From assembly GCF_003143935.1 (NCBI RefSeq), contig NZ_QFRX01000001.1, positions 7,413,400-7,477,399 of the forward strand: a stretch of DNA of 64,000 bases. Reading direction: 5' to 3'. The DNA comes from Streptomyces sp. Act143 (lineage in GTDB: Bacteria; Actinomycetota; Actinomycetes; Streptomycetales; Streptomycetaceae). Within the stretch, counting starts at the first letter, position 1. Every line of letters begins with the position of its first letter. This document shows positions 34,001 through 41,540 of the stretch, one piece after another. Made by a program: the position numbers and the translations under genes. Below the pieces are notes generated by a model. The model was not told the origin of the DNA, ran no database searches, and worked only from the letters and a program-made list of their open reading frames with translations.

Positions 34001-35253
34001 GCGACCAGCGGCGCGAACCGCCGGCCGCGCACCGGCCGCGCCCCGCGCGCCTCGACGGCCACCCCGACGAGATGGGCGAGCCCCAGCACCAGGGCCAGGG
34101 CAAGTCCCGTCTGGAACTTGTAGATGTTCCGGAAGGGCGCGAGCCCTCCGTTCAGCCAGTCCTGCACGACCCCGTGGAAGGGCGCCCCGAACCCGCCGCC
34201 GTACCCGGCGAGCAGGATCAGCGCCGCCACGATCACCGTCAGCGTCAGCCAGCGCCGCTCCGGCAGATCCCGCCGCGCCAGGCCCGCCAGCCCGAGCCCG
34301 GCGGCCAGCGCCGAGCAGACGATCACGATCACCGAGGACACGACCGTCCACCCGGCGGGCAGCCACGCCTCACCGAAGTGCAGATAGGCGACCCAGTTCC
34401 CGGCGCCACGCAGCGCCTCCGTCGCCGACATGGTCTCGGTGGTGGTCTGCGCGCTCTCGACGTACGGCAGGAAGTTCTCGCCGTAGACCCCGAGCAGCAG
34501 CAGCGGGATCCACCACCAGGCGGTCGCCAGGATCACGCCCGGCACCCACCAGGCGAGGAGCTTTCTCTGCCGCGGTCCCGGTGGCCGGGTCAGCAGATAC
34601 AGGCCGACGGGCAGCAGGGAGGCCAGGGTGGCGGCCGCGTTCACCCCGCCCATGAACGGGATGACCAGCGCCGACCGTACGGCCGCGACCCGCGCGCTGT
34701 ACCGCTCGTCCGTCAGCGGCAGCAGCACCCACGGCAGGAAGGCGCCGGGCAGCGCGGCGGCCGACGTCGACCCGATGACGATCGTGAAGACCGGCCAGAG
34801 CGCGTACGCGACGGCCGCGAGCAGCCGCGACCCGCCGCTGCCGATCCGTAGCCGCTCCGCCAGCCGCAGCGCGCCCCAGAAGGCGACCGACACGATCAGC
34901 GACAGCCACAGCCGCTCCGCCAGCCACACCGGCAGCCGTACCGCGTGGGCCAGCCAGTAGAACGGCAGCATCGGCCACAGATAACCGGCGTACTGGTCGG
35001 AGATCCCGCCGAAGGACCCCTGGTCCTGCCACAACTGCCCGAGATCGTCGAAGAACCGCCCCGGGTCGACGGTCACACCCAGCTTGGTGTCGAAGGTCTG
35101 CCGCCCCGGGTGCACCGCCAGCAACAGCACGAACACCACGGCCCAGAACCCCACCAGCCACCGACGTGACCGCGGGCCCTCCGGCGGGCCCGACATGCGC
35201 GCGGTGGAGGGGACGGCGGCCGGAGGAGGGGCCTGGACCGTGGACGTCGTCAT
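31069..35253 (-). CDS. AftD-like alpha-(1->3)-arabinofuranosyltransferase family protein
   Basis: A giant 1394-residue membrane enzyme. The N-terminal 450 residues carry about eleven helices and a GT-C-like first loop (FDTKLGVTVDPGRFFDDLGQLW), as in DUF3367/AftD proteins. A long extracytoplasmic region follows, with two F5/8-type (discoidin-like) sandwiches (for example NAFDGNPDTVWVEGSLGS and NLTDGDLTTAWIAGDRPT). Two to five helices and a cytosolic tail end the protein. In mycobacteria AftD adds branching alpha-1,3 arabinofuranose from decaprenyl-phospho-arabinose to arabinogalactan. Streptomyces lack that polymer, so the acceptor here is open. ATG 35253 overlaps the upstream methyltransferase stop (ATGA); GTG 35262 is possible. 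Confidence 0.88.
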   Translation of the reverse strand: MTTSTVQAPPPAAVPSTARMSGPPEGPRSRRWLVGFWAVVFVLLLAVHPGRQTFDTKLGVTVDPGRFFDDLGQLWQDQGSFGGISDQYAGYLWPMLPFYWLAHAVRLPVWLAERLWLSLIVSVAFWGALRLAERLRIGSGGSRLLAAVAYALWPVFTIVIGSTSAAALPGAFLPWVLLPLTDERYSARVAAVRSALVIPFMGGVNAAATLASLLPVGLYLLTRPPGPRQRKLLAWWVPGVILATAWWWIPLLLLGVYGENFLPYVESAQTTTETMSATEALRGAGNWVAYLHFGEAWLPAGWTVVSSVIVIVCSALAAGLGLAGLARRDLPERRWLTLTVIVAALILLAGYGGGFGAPFHGVVQDWLNGGLAPFRNIYKFQTGLALALVLGLAHLVGVAVEARGARPVRGRRFAPLVAAVLILPGLMWPYLNGSILNPGSFQEIPRYWKSTATWLEKFSPDARALVVPATAHGIYTWGSTIDQPLDVVAKSRWAQRDYVPFGTAGNRRAMDAVEQALTSGGEVPGLADFLARSGIRYVVVRNDLDPDQIGYVPTTTVKRTLEQSGYKRVIGYGPIMTGGRIVHDAPLAVEGLYPRQRAVEIYMPPDGTQNPGHAGLLPVADTAVVSGGPEALLPLASELRGRATVLTGDNHPGLGTPQLQITGDGLRRADTRFGLVDNNTSYTYTSGERNAPDASADAGEKPHQILPAKGLDHQTVAQLRGASSVTASSYGNWLFHLPQFDPVNAFDGNPDTVWVEGSLGSADGQWLRIGFSDDEYDMPASFKVTPLPQQSVRAAPTEVRVETEKGARTSFLRPDGMTQSVKAPSGPTSWMKLTILDSVERRSGLLGAGFSEIDLPDVQVTRLLRLPTDAADTDAAAELVSLHRAADGTEAGLHRRFSTAAAGTYQVKASATTVPGPELDRLLYEVAPDQDNRIVATADSTAALGTGLSARNLTDGDLTTAWIAGDRPTIHLSWNGKQPVSELVLAPAGGLATRPTQVAVSSPDGSTTAGVDENGWVRFPAITTDRLDITITDTAPVTLYNPVVDENLRLPVGLTEAYIPSLDQYRTPQPRDTRTFSLPCGEGPVVSVDGELYRTSVRGTVADLRERRPVSVTLCQEGRTDAELELSAGAHRVEGGDAGPLALTDVTLTRGTVTEPTPAGRDLRTRDWLGDRREVTVGSGAATYLTTYENYNDGWKATLNGRELSPVRLDGWQQGWRIPAGAGGVVKLSYEPAVTYDGALIGSGVALLVLLGLALWRRRSPNPDEPQPPAAPPGLWLGTVALTLVGVVIAGWFALLVPALALLAYRRHEWLVPIAFVALAGAGIAAATGAGEPVASGAGAFGRAAQLLALIGLFAAVVSTRAPRVPDDDGAVGESEAPTQVLPRVPGAEGGEKA

Positions 35254-35990
35254 GGTGGACACCGCCGGAGGATGAGGAGGAGGTTCCAGGTGGCCACCTC
35301 GCGGAGACCGGGCGCCTTCACCACGGTCTCGGCGAGGAACGGCCAGTAGCGGGAGCGCGCCGAGACGACCCGGACGTCGTCACGGGCGCGCACCTGCCGG
35401 AGGGTGGGGCCGATGTGCACGGCGAACAGGTTCTCGCCGAGGGTGTGCTTGGCGGCCCTGCCGGTACGGCGCCGGTAGCGGGCCCGCGCCCGCTCGGCGC
35501 CCAGGTAGTGCCAGGGCGCCCACTCGTGGCCGCCCCACGGGGACAGCCAGTTGGTGAACGACAGGTAGATCAGCCCGCCGGGCCGCGTCACCCGCACCAG
35601 CTCGCTGACGAAGGTCTGCGGATCGGCGACGTGCTCCAGGACGTTGGAGGAGAAGGTGACGTCCGCGACCCCGTCGTACAGCGGCAGCAGGTACCCGTCG
35701 GCGATCACGGCCCCGTCGGGCGGCTTGTCCCCGAGTTCCCGTACGTCGGGTTCGAAGAGGTAGGCGTGGGCGCCGCGCCGGCGGAACTCCTCGGTGAAGC
35801 ACCCGCTGCCGCCGCCGACGTCGACGACGGTGCGTCCGGCGACGGGGCCGTCGTAGGCCTCGACCTGGTCGACGGAGTCGCGGGCGAGGAGGGAGTAGCA
35901 GGCTTCGGGGTCCTCCTGCTCGTGGCGGAAGGCGCGGAAGAGGGCCACCGATCTGCGGATGGACGGATCCTTGAGACTGGTGCCCGTCAT
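35250..35990 (-). CDS. Class I SAM-dependent methyltransferase (first in operon)
   Basis: A 246-residue methyltransferase. Motif I is TVVDVGGGSGCFTEEFRRRG, motif II YLFEPDVREL, and VADVTFSSNVLEHVADPQTFVSELVRVTRPGG is the Methyltransf_11 core. ATG 35990 overlaps the glycosyltransferase stop by four bases and its own stop overlaps the AftD-like start. The tight coupling among glycosyltransferase, methyltransferase and arabinofuranosyltransferase suggests they act on one product. Confidence 0.88.
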   Translation of the reverse strand: MTGTSLKDPSIRRSVALFRAFRHEQEDPEACYSLLARDSVDQVEAYDGPVAGRTVVDVGGGSGCFTEEFRRRGAHAYLFEPDVRELGDKPPDGAVIADGYLLPLYDGVADVTFSSNVLEHVADPQTFVSELVRVTRPGGLIYLSFTNWLSPWGGHEWAPWHYLGAERARARYRRRTGRAAKHTLGENLFAVHIGPTLRQVRARDDVRVVSARSRYWPFLAETVVKAPGLREVATWNLLLILRRCPP

Positions 35991-37138
35991 GGCGTCCAGC
36001 CCCTCACCGCCTCGGCGGCAACCGCACGGAACTGTCTGACGGTCCGGTCCCAGCGGTAGCGTGCCGCGTGCTCCCGGGCGCTCTTGCCCATCAGCTCCCG
36101 GCGCTCCCCGGACAGTGCGAGCGTGCACCACGCGGCGGCGAACGAGGACTCACCCCGCGCCAGCACACCCGTCTCCCCGTCCACGACGGAGTCCCGGAGT
36201 CCGGGCACGTCGAAGGCGACCGTGGGCGTCTCCCGGGCGGCGGCCTCCGTGACGACCAGCCCCCAGCCCTCGACCGCGGACGGATGCATCAGCAGCCACG
36301 CCTCGCACAGCAGCCGGTGCTTCTCGGCCTCGGAGGCATGGCCCGCGAACTCGACGCCGGGACCCGCGAGTTGCTCCAGCCGCTCGCGTTCGGGCCCGTC
36401 ACCGACGATGACAAGACGCCCTCCGGTCACGGGACGCACCCGCTCCCACAGCCGCAGCAGCAGATCGATCCGCTTGTACTCGACCAGCCGCCCGACGGCG
36501 ACGAACAGCGGCTCCGGCGACCGGTCGGCCCGCGGCCCCGGCTCCTCGACCCCGTTGTGGACGACCCGGATACGCTCCCGCTCCACGCCGATCGCCCGCA
36601 GCGCGTGCGCGGTCGACGGCGACACGGCCACCAGCAGACTCCGGTGCTGCGCACCGGTCAGCGCCCAGTGTTCGAGTCTTCGGCCGAGCCGCGCGGCAGG
36701 CGCCATCGGCCCGCCGAACCGCATCTTCCACAGGTCGGTGTGGACGTGGTTGACCAGGCACAGCGTGGGACCGCGGTGCCACACGGGCGCGAAGTACGGC
36801 ATCCCGTTGCAGACCTCGACCAGCAGATCGCAGTCGCCGACCTGGCGGGAGAAGGCGGAGCGGGCGCGCAGGAAGTGACCGAGCTCGCCGCCCGCGGAGA
36901 CGACCCGGTAGTCGCGGTACGAGGCGGGACCCCCGCACAGCAGGGTGACCTGGTGGCCGAGCCGGGTGAGGCCGTCGGCGAGCCGGTCGACCAGGAGCTC
37001 GGAGCCCCCGGCGGCCGGGTTGCCCAGGTCGCGATGAGCGAGGAAAACGATCCGGCGCGGAGGTGGGGGGAGCGCCGGGGGGTGCTGCGACGCCTGCGGA
37101 TGCGTGGCGCGCAACGACGAAGGCACGTGCTGGGGCAT
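35987..37138 (-). CDS. GT4-family glycosyltransferase, first gene of the glycan operon
   Basis: A 383-residue GT-B fold enzyme that transfers a sugar from a nucleotide donor. The N-terminal domain starts RRIVFLAHRDLGNPAAGGSELLVDRLADGL. The donor-binding domain has LFVAVGRLVEYKRIDLLLRLW, VIVGDGPERERL and the E-x7-E motif EGWGLVVTEAAARETPTVAFD. I chose ATG 37138, which has GGAG five bases upstream; the frame extends to GTG 37216 with a less well placed SD. It opens an operon of nine genes, eight of them joined by overlaps and one by a 12-base gap. Confidence 0.88.
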   Translation of the reverse strand: MPQHVPSSLRATHPQASQHPPALPPPPRRIVFLAHRDLGNPAAGGSELLVDRLADGLTRLGHQVTLLCGGPASYRDYRVVSAGGELGHFLRARSAFSRQVGDCDLLVEVCNGMPYFAPVWHRGPTLCLVNHVHTDLWKMRFGGPMAPAARLGRRLEHWALTGAQHRSLLVAVSPSTAHALRAIGVERERIRVVHNGVEEPGPRADRSPEPLFVAVGRLVEYKRIDLLLRLWERVRPVTGGRLVIVGDGPERERLEQLAGPGVEFAGHASEAEKHRLLCEAWLLMHPSAVEGWGLVVTEAAARETPTVAFDVPGLRDSVVDGETGVLARGESSFAAAWCTLALSGERRELMGKSAREHAARYRWDRTVRQFRAVAAEAVRGWTP

Positions 37139-37337
37139 GCGTGCTCCAACTCGTCTCAGGGTGCGGAACTTGAAGCGTGGGGCGGTGCTTGGCGTTCCTG
37201 TGGGGGATGTGAACACTTCCTACGAGGAGGGTGTGGACGGGCTGTGTTCGGGTGGGGGTGGACAGTTTTCGCCCACCCGTTCCTCATGGCTACTCACCGG
37301 GGTGACAATTTCCGGGCTTGTCAGAGCTGACGTCACG

Positions 37338-38315
37338 TCACATCGTGAGCGCGGGATCGGGCGTATCGGAATTACCGGGATTCCGCCTCCCCCGCACCAA
37401 CAAAACGGAACCGGCCACCACCAGGACGAACCCGCCCGCAGCCGCACCGATCGGCACCGTCACCCCGATCGCCTTCAGCTGACCGCTGTCCCGCTCGGCC
37501 TGCTGCACGGCGTCCTTCTGCGTCGCCGTCGTGAACGCGATCTTCCGGCTGTCCAGGAGCACCACCGCGTCCTTCTTCGACCCCGGCGCCCGCAGCGTGC
37601 GCTTCGGGCCGACCTGCGCGTAGATCACCCGGCCGGTGCGCTGGTCGACGACCAGCTCGATCAGGTGGTTGGAGTACCACTCCTCGGCCAGCACCTGCGG
37701 CTGGTTCTTCAGGCCGACGAGGCTGCCCGGCACCAGCCGGGTGCCGACCTTCGCCGGGGCGACCGTGCCGGTGAACCGGTAACCCGTGTACCCCTGGATC
37801 TTCTTCGTATCCCGGTAGGTCAACACGACCGTCGAACCCAGGGAGTTGTCCCACCACTGGTACGAGCGTTTCTGCACGTCGAAGGGGAACTTCAGATAGG
37901 CCTCGCCCTCGATGTACGGCTTCTCGCCGCAGCAGTGCACCGGCTTGGTGGTCGTGCGGTTCATCACCCAGCGGTGCGGGATGAACTCCAGCGCGTCGTG
38001 CGGATCGGCGGCCGGCAGCGACTTGTCGGTGTCGACCGTGGTCGTCACGTCCCAGACCGTGTCGCCGCTGCGCTCGCTGTCCTCGACGTTGCCGCGCACC
38101 CGCTGGGTGACGGTGATCCGCTGGTCGGGCACGGTCTCGACCTTGTCGGTGTCGAAGACGCGGCCGGTGCCCTTGTAGACGGCGGTCTGGTCGATGTCGA
38201 TCGGATTGACGGCGGCCCGCGGGGTCACGTACCACGCCAGCAGGGGCGCCAGGACCAGCAGGAACGTGCCGAGTCCCAGCAGGATCAGGGAAAGTGGTGA
38301 GGCTGTACGGCGCAT
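37338..38315 (-). CDS. DUF3068 (PorA-family-like) membrane-anchored protein
   Basis: A 325-residue protein with an N-terminal helix (LSLILLGLGTFLLVLAPLLAWYV), a long extracytoplasmic beta-rich domain (TVWDVTTTVDTDKSLPAADPHDALEFIPHRW, CCGEKPYIEGEAYLKFPFDVQKRSYQWWD, in parts) and a C-terminal helix (VTVPIGAAAGGFVLVVAGSVLLV). This topology and the PHRWVMNR segment match DUF3068 proteins, widely found in actinobacteria and of unknown role. A consensus promoter lies 56 bases upstream. It lies 199 bases before the glycan operon on the same strand and may be co-expressed with it. Confidence 0.85.
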   Translation of the reverse strand: MRRTASPLSLILLGLGTFLLVLAPLLAWYVTPRAAVNPIDIDQTAVYKGTGRVFDTDKVETVPDQRITVTQRVRGNVEDSERSGDTVWDVTTTVDTDKSLPAADPHDALEFIPHRWVMNRTTTKPVHCCGEKPYIEGEAYLKFPFDVQKRSYQWWDNSLGSTVVLTYRDTKKIQGYTGYRFTGTVAPAKVGTRLVPGSLVGLKNQPQVLAEEWYSNHLIELVVDQRTGRVIYAQVGPKRTLRAPGSKKDAVVLLDSRKIAFTTATQKDAVQQAERDSGQLKAIGVTVPIGAAAGGFVLVVAGSVLLVRGRRNPGNSDTPDPALTM

Positions 38316-38370
38316 CCGGGCACTCCAGGGGCGTGAGGGTACGGAGTTCGGGCCGCTCTATGGGGCGGAG

Positions 38371-38399
38371 ACCGTAGGGCTCCCTTGACGAGGTGTCAA
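38371..38399 (-). promoter_or_regulatory. Consensus sigma-HrdB-type promoter of DUF3068 gene
   Basis: On the minus strand TTGACA (38399-38394), a 17-base spacer and TACGGT (38376-38371) form a near-ideal vegetative promoter. The -35 is part of a TTGAC / GTCAA dyad (38385-38399) that could be an operator. Confidence 0.7.
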
Positions 38400-38489
38400 T
38401 GTCTTGCTGACACTGGGGCGGACAGGCAGGGTGGGACGCCGGGGTGGGGACGACCGCCGGTACAGAGCCATGGAAAGGCTGACCCTGCG

Positions 38490-38642
38490 ATGTCCAGACT
38501 GCTCGCCGCCGCGCTGACCGTAGCGGCCGCCGCCGTGCTCGCCGTGGGTGCCGCGCTCGGCATCGTCGCCCTGCTCGACGCCACACCCGACCAGCCCAAC
38601 ACCCCATTGATCACGTACGAGCAAGCGGGCCAGGGGAGTTGA
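38490..38642 (+). CDS. Small single-pass membrane protein (DUF2613-like)
   Basis: A 50-residue protein: one membrane helix (LLAAALTVAAAAVLAVGAALGIVALL) and a short polar tail ending ITYEQAGQGS. Size and layout resemble DUF2613 proteins of Streptomyces, whose function is unknown. ATG 38490 has AAAGG about 11 bases upstream. Its stop (TGA at 38640) is two bases before the PucR-type regulator GTG, so the two are likely co-transcribed. Confidence 0.7.
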   Translation: MSRLLAAALTVAAAAVLAVGAALGIVALLDATPDQPNTPLITYEQAGQGS

Positions 38643-38644
38643 GC

Positions 38645-39886
38645 GTGACGGCCCGCCCGGCAGCCGTCAACTCCCGCTCGGCCTGGCTCGACGTACCCCG
38701 CCTGAAGGTGCGCAGGTTCGCGGCGATCGCCATGGCCGAGGCGCCCGAACTCGCCGACGAGATCCTGCACGAGATCCGCCGCGAGTACCCCCATCTGCCC
38801 GTCGTCCTCGACGAGTCCGGCGAGCCGATGGCCCTCGTCGGCATCCGCCGCGCCATCGAGGTCTTCGTCGAGCACCTGGAGACCGCCGAGGGACGGCCCA
38901 CCGTCCCGCCCGGCGTCTTCCAGGACTTCGGCCGCGGCGAGGGACTCGGCGGACGCAGCCTGGACTCCCTCCAGGCGATCTACCGCATGGGCGTCCGCCT
39001 CGCCTGGCGCCGGTTCGCGGAGATCGGCCAGCGCGTCGAGATCCCGCCGCCCGCGATGTACGAACTCGTCGACGCCGGCTACGAGTACCTCGACGGCCTC
39101 GTCGACCAGTCGGTCCGCGGCTACGCGGAGGCGGCGGCCCGCCAGGCGGGCGAGCGCCTACGCCTGCAACGCGGCCTGATGGAACTGCTGCTGGCCGAAC
39201 GGCAGCACGCCGGCAGCCCGGACGACCTGCTCGCCGAACGCGCCGCCCGGATCGGCTGGACCCTCCCCGAGAAGGTCGCCGTCGGCGTGCTGCTGCGCCC
39301 GGCGCGCGAGGCCATGGCCCCCGCGGTCGGCCAGGGCGTCCTGCTCGACATGGAGTACGAGCAGCCCCGCATGGTCGTCCCCGAACCGGACTGCGCCGGC
39401 CGCCCCGAACTCCTGCACCGCGCCCTGACCGGCTGGGCCGGCGCCATCGGCCCGCCCGTGCCGCTCGCCGACGCGGCGAAGTCGCTGCGCTGGGCGGAGG
39501 CGGCGGTGAGCCTGATGGAACGCGGGCTGCTGCCGGCCGGCGAGGTCCTGTACTGCACCGAGCACACGGAGGCGCTGGTCCTCCTGCAACCGGAGGAACT
39601 CATCGACGACCTGGCGCTGCGCTGCCTGGCCCCCCTCGCCCACTGCGGCCCCACCCACGGCCGTCGCCTCGCCGAGACGCTCCTGGCCTGGCTGGAAACC
39701 CGCGGCGGCGCCCCGGAGGTGGCCGCCCGCCTGGGCGTCCACCCCCAGACGGTCCGCTACCGCCTGCGTCAGATCCGCGAACTCTGGGGCGCCGAGATCG
39801 ACGACCCGGACCGCCGCTTCGAACTGGAACTGGTACTGCGGGCGCAGCGGTTGAGAGGGGCGTTGGGGGTGGCCGGCCGTTCCTAG
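38645..39886 (+). CDS. PucR/CdaR-type transcriptional regulator
   Basis: A 413-residue regulator. The N-terminal half is alpha-helical with no recognisable small-molecule domain (ELADEILHEIRREYPHLPVVLDESGEPMAL, in parts). A GGDEF-like middle region (VLLRPAREAMAPAVGQGV) precedes the C-terminal PucR helix-turn-helix (PEVAARLGVHPQTVRYRLRQIRELWG) near residues 355-385. In Streptomyces a similar protein (FasR) controls fatty-acid genes, but none are adjacent here, so I do not name it. GTG 38645 has GGGGAG six bases upstream; TTG 38639 is less likely. It overlaps the TerD stop by four bases, convergently. Confidence 0.83.
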   Translation: MTARPAAVNSRSAWLDVPRLKVRRFAAIAMAEAPELADEILHEIRREYPHLPVVLDESGEPMALVGIRRAIEVFVEHLETAEGRPTVPPGVFQDFGRGEGLGGRSLDSLQAIYRMGVRLAWRRFAEIGQRVEIPPPAMYELVDAGYEYLDGLVDQSVRGYAEAAARQAGERLRLQRGLMELLLAERQHAGSPDDLLAERAARIGWTLPEKVAVGVLLRPAREAMAPAVGQGVLLDMEYEQPRMVVPEPDCAGRPELLHRALTGWAGAIGPPVPLADAAKSLRWAEAAVSLMERGLLPAGEVLYCTEHTEALVLLQPEELIDDLALRCLAPLAHCGPTHGRRLAETLLAWLETRGGAPEVAARLGVHPQTVRYRLRQIRELWGAEIDDPDRRFELELVLRAQRLRGALGVAGRS

Positions 39887-41352
39887 TCCCGCCCCTTGAA
39901 CTCCACCGGCCCGGCGTTCATCTCGATCGTCCCGTCCGGATGCAGCACCGGGCGCCGCTCGGTCATCCGGCCGCTGTACGCCTCGATGTGCTGGATCGCC
40001 GCGCCGTCGGCCGAGGTGAAGTCGACGAGCGCGATGGCCACCCAGTAGCGCGTCTTGGTGTTCTCGAACAGCGGCACGGTGACCACGGACCCACGGCCGT
40101 CGTCCACGACCACCTGCGCGCCGAAGCTCTTGAAGGACCCGAAGCCGTTGCTGAGGGCGGAGTAGGCGCACAGCAGGACGTACCCCTGCTGGTCGGGCCG
40201 GACGATACGGACAGTCTCGCGGCCGGGGATCTTGGAGTCGCCGTCGAGCCGGATGTAGGGGGCCTGCTTCAGGGAGCCGAGGTTCTTGTAATAGACGACG
40301 TCGGCGTTCTCCCCCTTACCGCCCTTGTCGCCTTTGCCGGCCTTCCCGATCATCTCGGGCGGCTTCTTCGCGAGGCCGGTCTTGACGATCGTGCCGGGAG
40401 CCTCGGCCCCGCCGCGCTGCGCCTTCGAGGCGGGCACGAACAGCGCGTACAGATCGAGGTCGGCACCCCGGCGCCGCCGCGCGTCACTGCCGCCGTCCCA
40501 CTCCAGGGACACGGTGACGACCAGCTCACGGTCCTGCTTGTCCAGGCTGATCGCGACCTGGCCGCCCTTGTCGAGGCTGACCTTGCCGAGCGGGGGTTTG
40601 ACGAGGCTGGTGGGTGCGGGTGCGGGTGCGGGTGCGGGTGCGGGTGCGGGGGCGGTGGCGGGTGCGGGCGACGGTGTCGTCTGTACCGGCGTCGTCTGTG
40701 CCGAGGCCGAGGCCGAAGCCGAGGCCGGAGCCGGAGCCGCAGTCGAAGCCGGAGCCGCAGTCGAAGCCGGAGCCGCAGTCGAAGCCGGAGCCGGAGCCGG
40801 TGCGGGTGCCGGTGTTGTCTGTGCAGGTGTCTCGGGTTCGGACACGTCGATCCCGAAGTCCGTCGCCAGCCCCGCCAGCCCCTCCGCGTACCCCTGCCCG
40901 ATGGCCCGCAGCTTCCAGCCGTCGCCCCGCCGGTACAGCTCCATCAGCAGCACGGCCCGCTCACCGTCGGCCAGGGGCGGCTGCCGGAAGACGACCGGAT
41001 CGGCGCCTTCCTGGACGGCCTGTACGGTGACGTCCCTGACCCCCTGGAACGTACGGCCGGTGTCGTCGGGGTCGCAGCTCGCGACCAGCACCACCCGGTC
41101 CACGTCGGCGGGCAGCGCGCCCGGGTGCACGGCGACGCGCTCGGGCGCACCGGCGTCCGCGGCGAGGTGGCGGACGGCGCCTGACTCGGCGGTGGGCTGG
41201 TTGTAGAAGACGAGATCGGCATCGGACCGCACCCTGCCGTCCACCCCGACCAGCAGCGCACTCAGGTCGACCGGGTCACCCGCGGAACGCAGTTCGGCGG
41301 TCACGAGTCCCGCCCCGACGACGGTGTTCCCGCCCTTGAGAAGCTCAGCCAT
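39883..41352 (-). CDS. Protein with two TerD domains and a repeat-rich linker
   Basis: A 489-residue cytoplasmic protein. The first TerD domain occupies residues 1-165 (ELLKGGNTVVGAGLVTAELR, VRSDADLVFYNQP, with the calcium-binding acidic cluster). A Pro/Ala/Ser/Thr linker (about 170-260) contains STAAPA repeats and long (AP)n tracts. The second TerD domain covers about 265-485 (LDKGGQVAISLDKQDRELVVTVSLEWDGG, with a Lys-rich loop MIGKAGKGDKGGKG). TerD proteins act in tellurite/stress responses and, in Streptomyces, in development. ATG 41352 follows a G-rich SD by six bases. The repeats may allow the linker to vary in length. Confidence 0.88.
   Translation of the reverse strand: MAELLKGGNTVVGAGLVTAELRSAGDPVDLSALLVGVDGRVRSDADLVFYNQPTAESGAVRHLAADAGAPERVAVHPGALPADVDRVVLVASCDPDDTGRTFQGVRDVTVQAVQEGADPVVFRQPPLADGERAVLLMELYRRGDGWKLRAIGQGYAEGLAGLATDFGIDVSEPETPAQTTPAPAPAPAPASTAAPASTAAPASTAAPAPASASASASAQTTPVQTTPSPAPATAPAPAPAPAPAPAPTSLVKPPLGKVSLDKGGQVAISLDKQDRELVVTVSLEWDGGSDARRRRGADLDLYALFVPASKAQRGGAEAPGTIVKTGLAKKPPEMIGKAGKGDKGGKGENADVVYYKNLGSLKQAPYIRLDGDSKIPGRETVRIVRPDQQGYVLLCAYSALSNGFGSFKSFGAQVVVDDGRGSVVTVPLFENTKTRYWVAIALVDFTSADGAAIQHIEAYSGRMTERRPVLHPDGTIEMNAGPVEFKGRD
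40613..40672. repeat. Hexanucleotide (GGTGCG)n tract
   Basis: About seven perfect and a few imperfect copies of GGTGCG lie in the linker-coding part of the TerD gene; on the coding strand they give alternating Ala-Pro. Slippage would change the linker in frame. Confidence 0.85.
40742..40795. repeat. 18-bp tandem repeat x3 in TerD linker
   Basis: Three copies of an 18-bp unit beginning GTCGAAGCCGGAGCCGCA (the last differing by one base) encode STAAPA repeats in the linker of the two-domain TerD protein. Confidence 0.9.
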
Positions 41353-41410
41353 CCAGATCCCCCCCCCACACTCTGAGATCACCTTGTCACACGGGGCCCC
41401 CGCAGGACCA

Positions 41411-41440
41411 TTGCCGGGTCAAACCCGCGTTGAGTAGCCT
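41411..41440 (+). promoter_or_regulatory. Promoter of IclR regulator gene
   Basis: TTGCCG (41411-41416), an 18-base spacer and TAGCCT (41435-41440) precede two operator-like sites. The -10 to first-site distance (9 bases) equals that in the GH43 operon promoter. Confidence 0.55.
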
Positions 41441-41443
41441 GTG

Positions 41444-41478
41444 TTCGTTATTCCGATCGCCTGTTGAAATTTCGAACA
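41444..41478 (+). promoter_or_regulatory. Tandem operator upstream of iclR-type gene
   Basis: Two copies of a site close to the palindrome TTCGAAATTTCGAA start at 41444 (TTCGTTATTCCGAT, 10/14) and 41463 (GTTGAAATTTCGAA, 12/14), 19 bases apart. The same pair and spacing recur upstream of both arabinan operons. Probable autoregulation by the IclR protein. Confidence 0.7.
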
Positions 41479-41540
41479 ACGTGCAACCATGCTCGACAGG
41501 CACCGAACTCCACCGACATCTCACAGGGAGGGGGCCGAAC

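Noticed and set aside
37328..37340. TGACGTCACGTCA palindrome as an operator
   Set aside because: It includes the DUF3068 stop codon and has no positional relation to a promoter; likely chance.
40613..40795. Possible CRISPR-like array
   Set aside because: Units are 6 and 18 bp, contiguous, coding, and without spacers; they encode the TerD linker.
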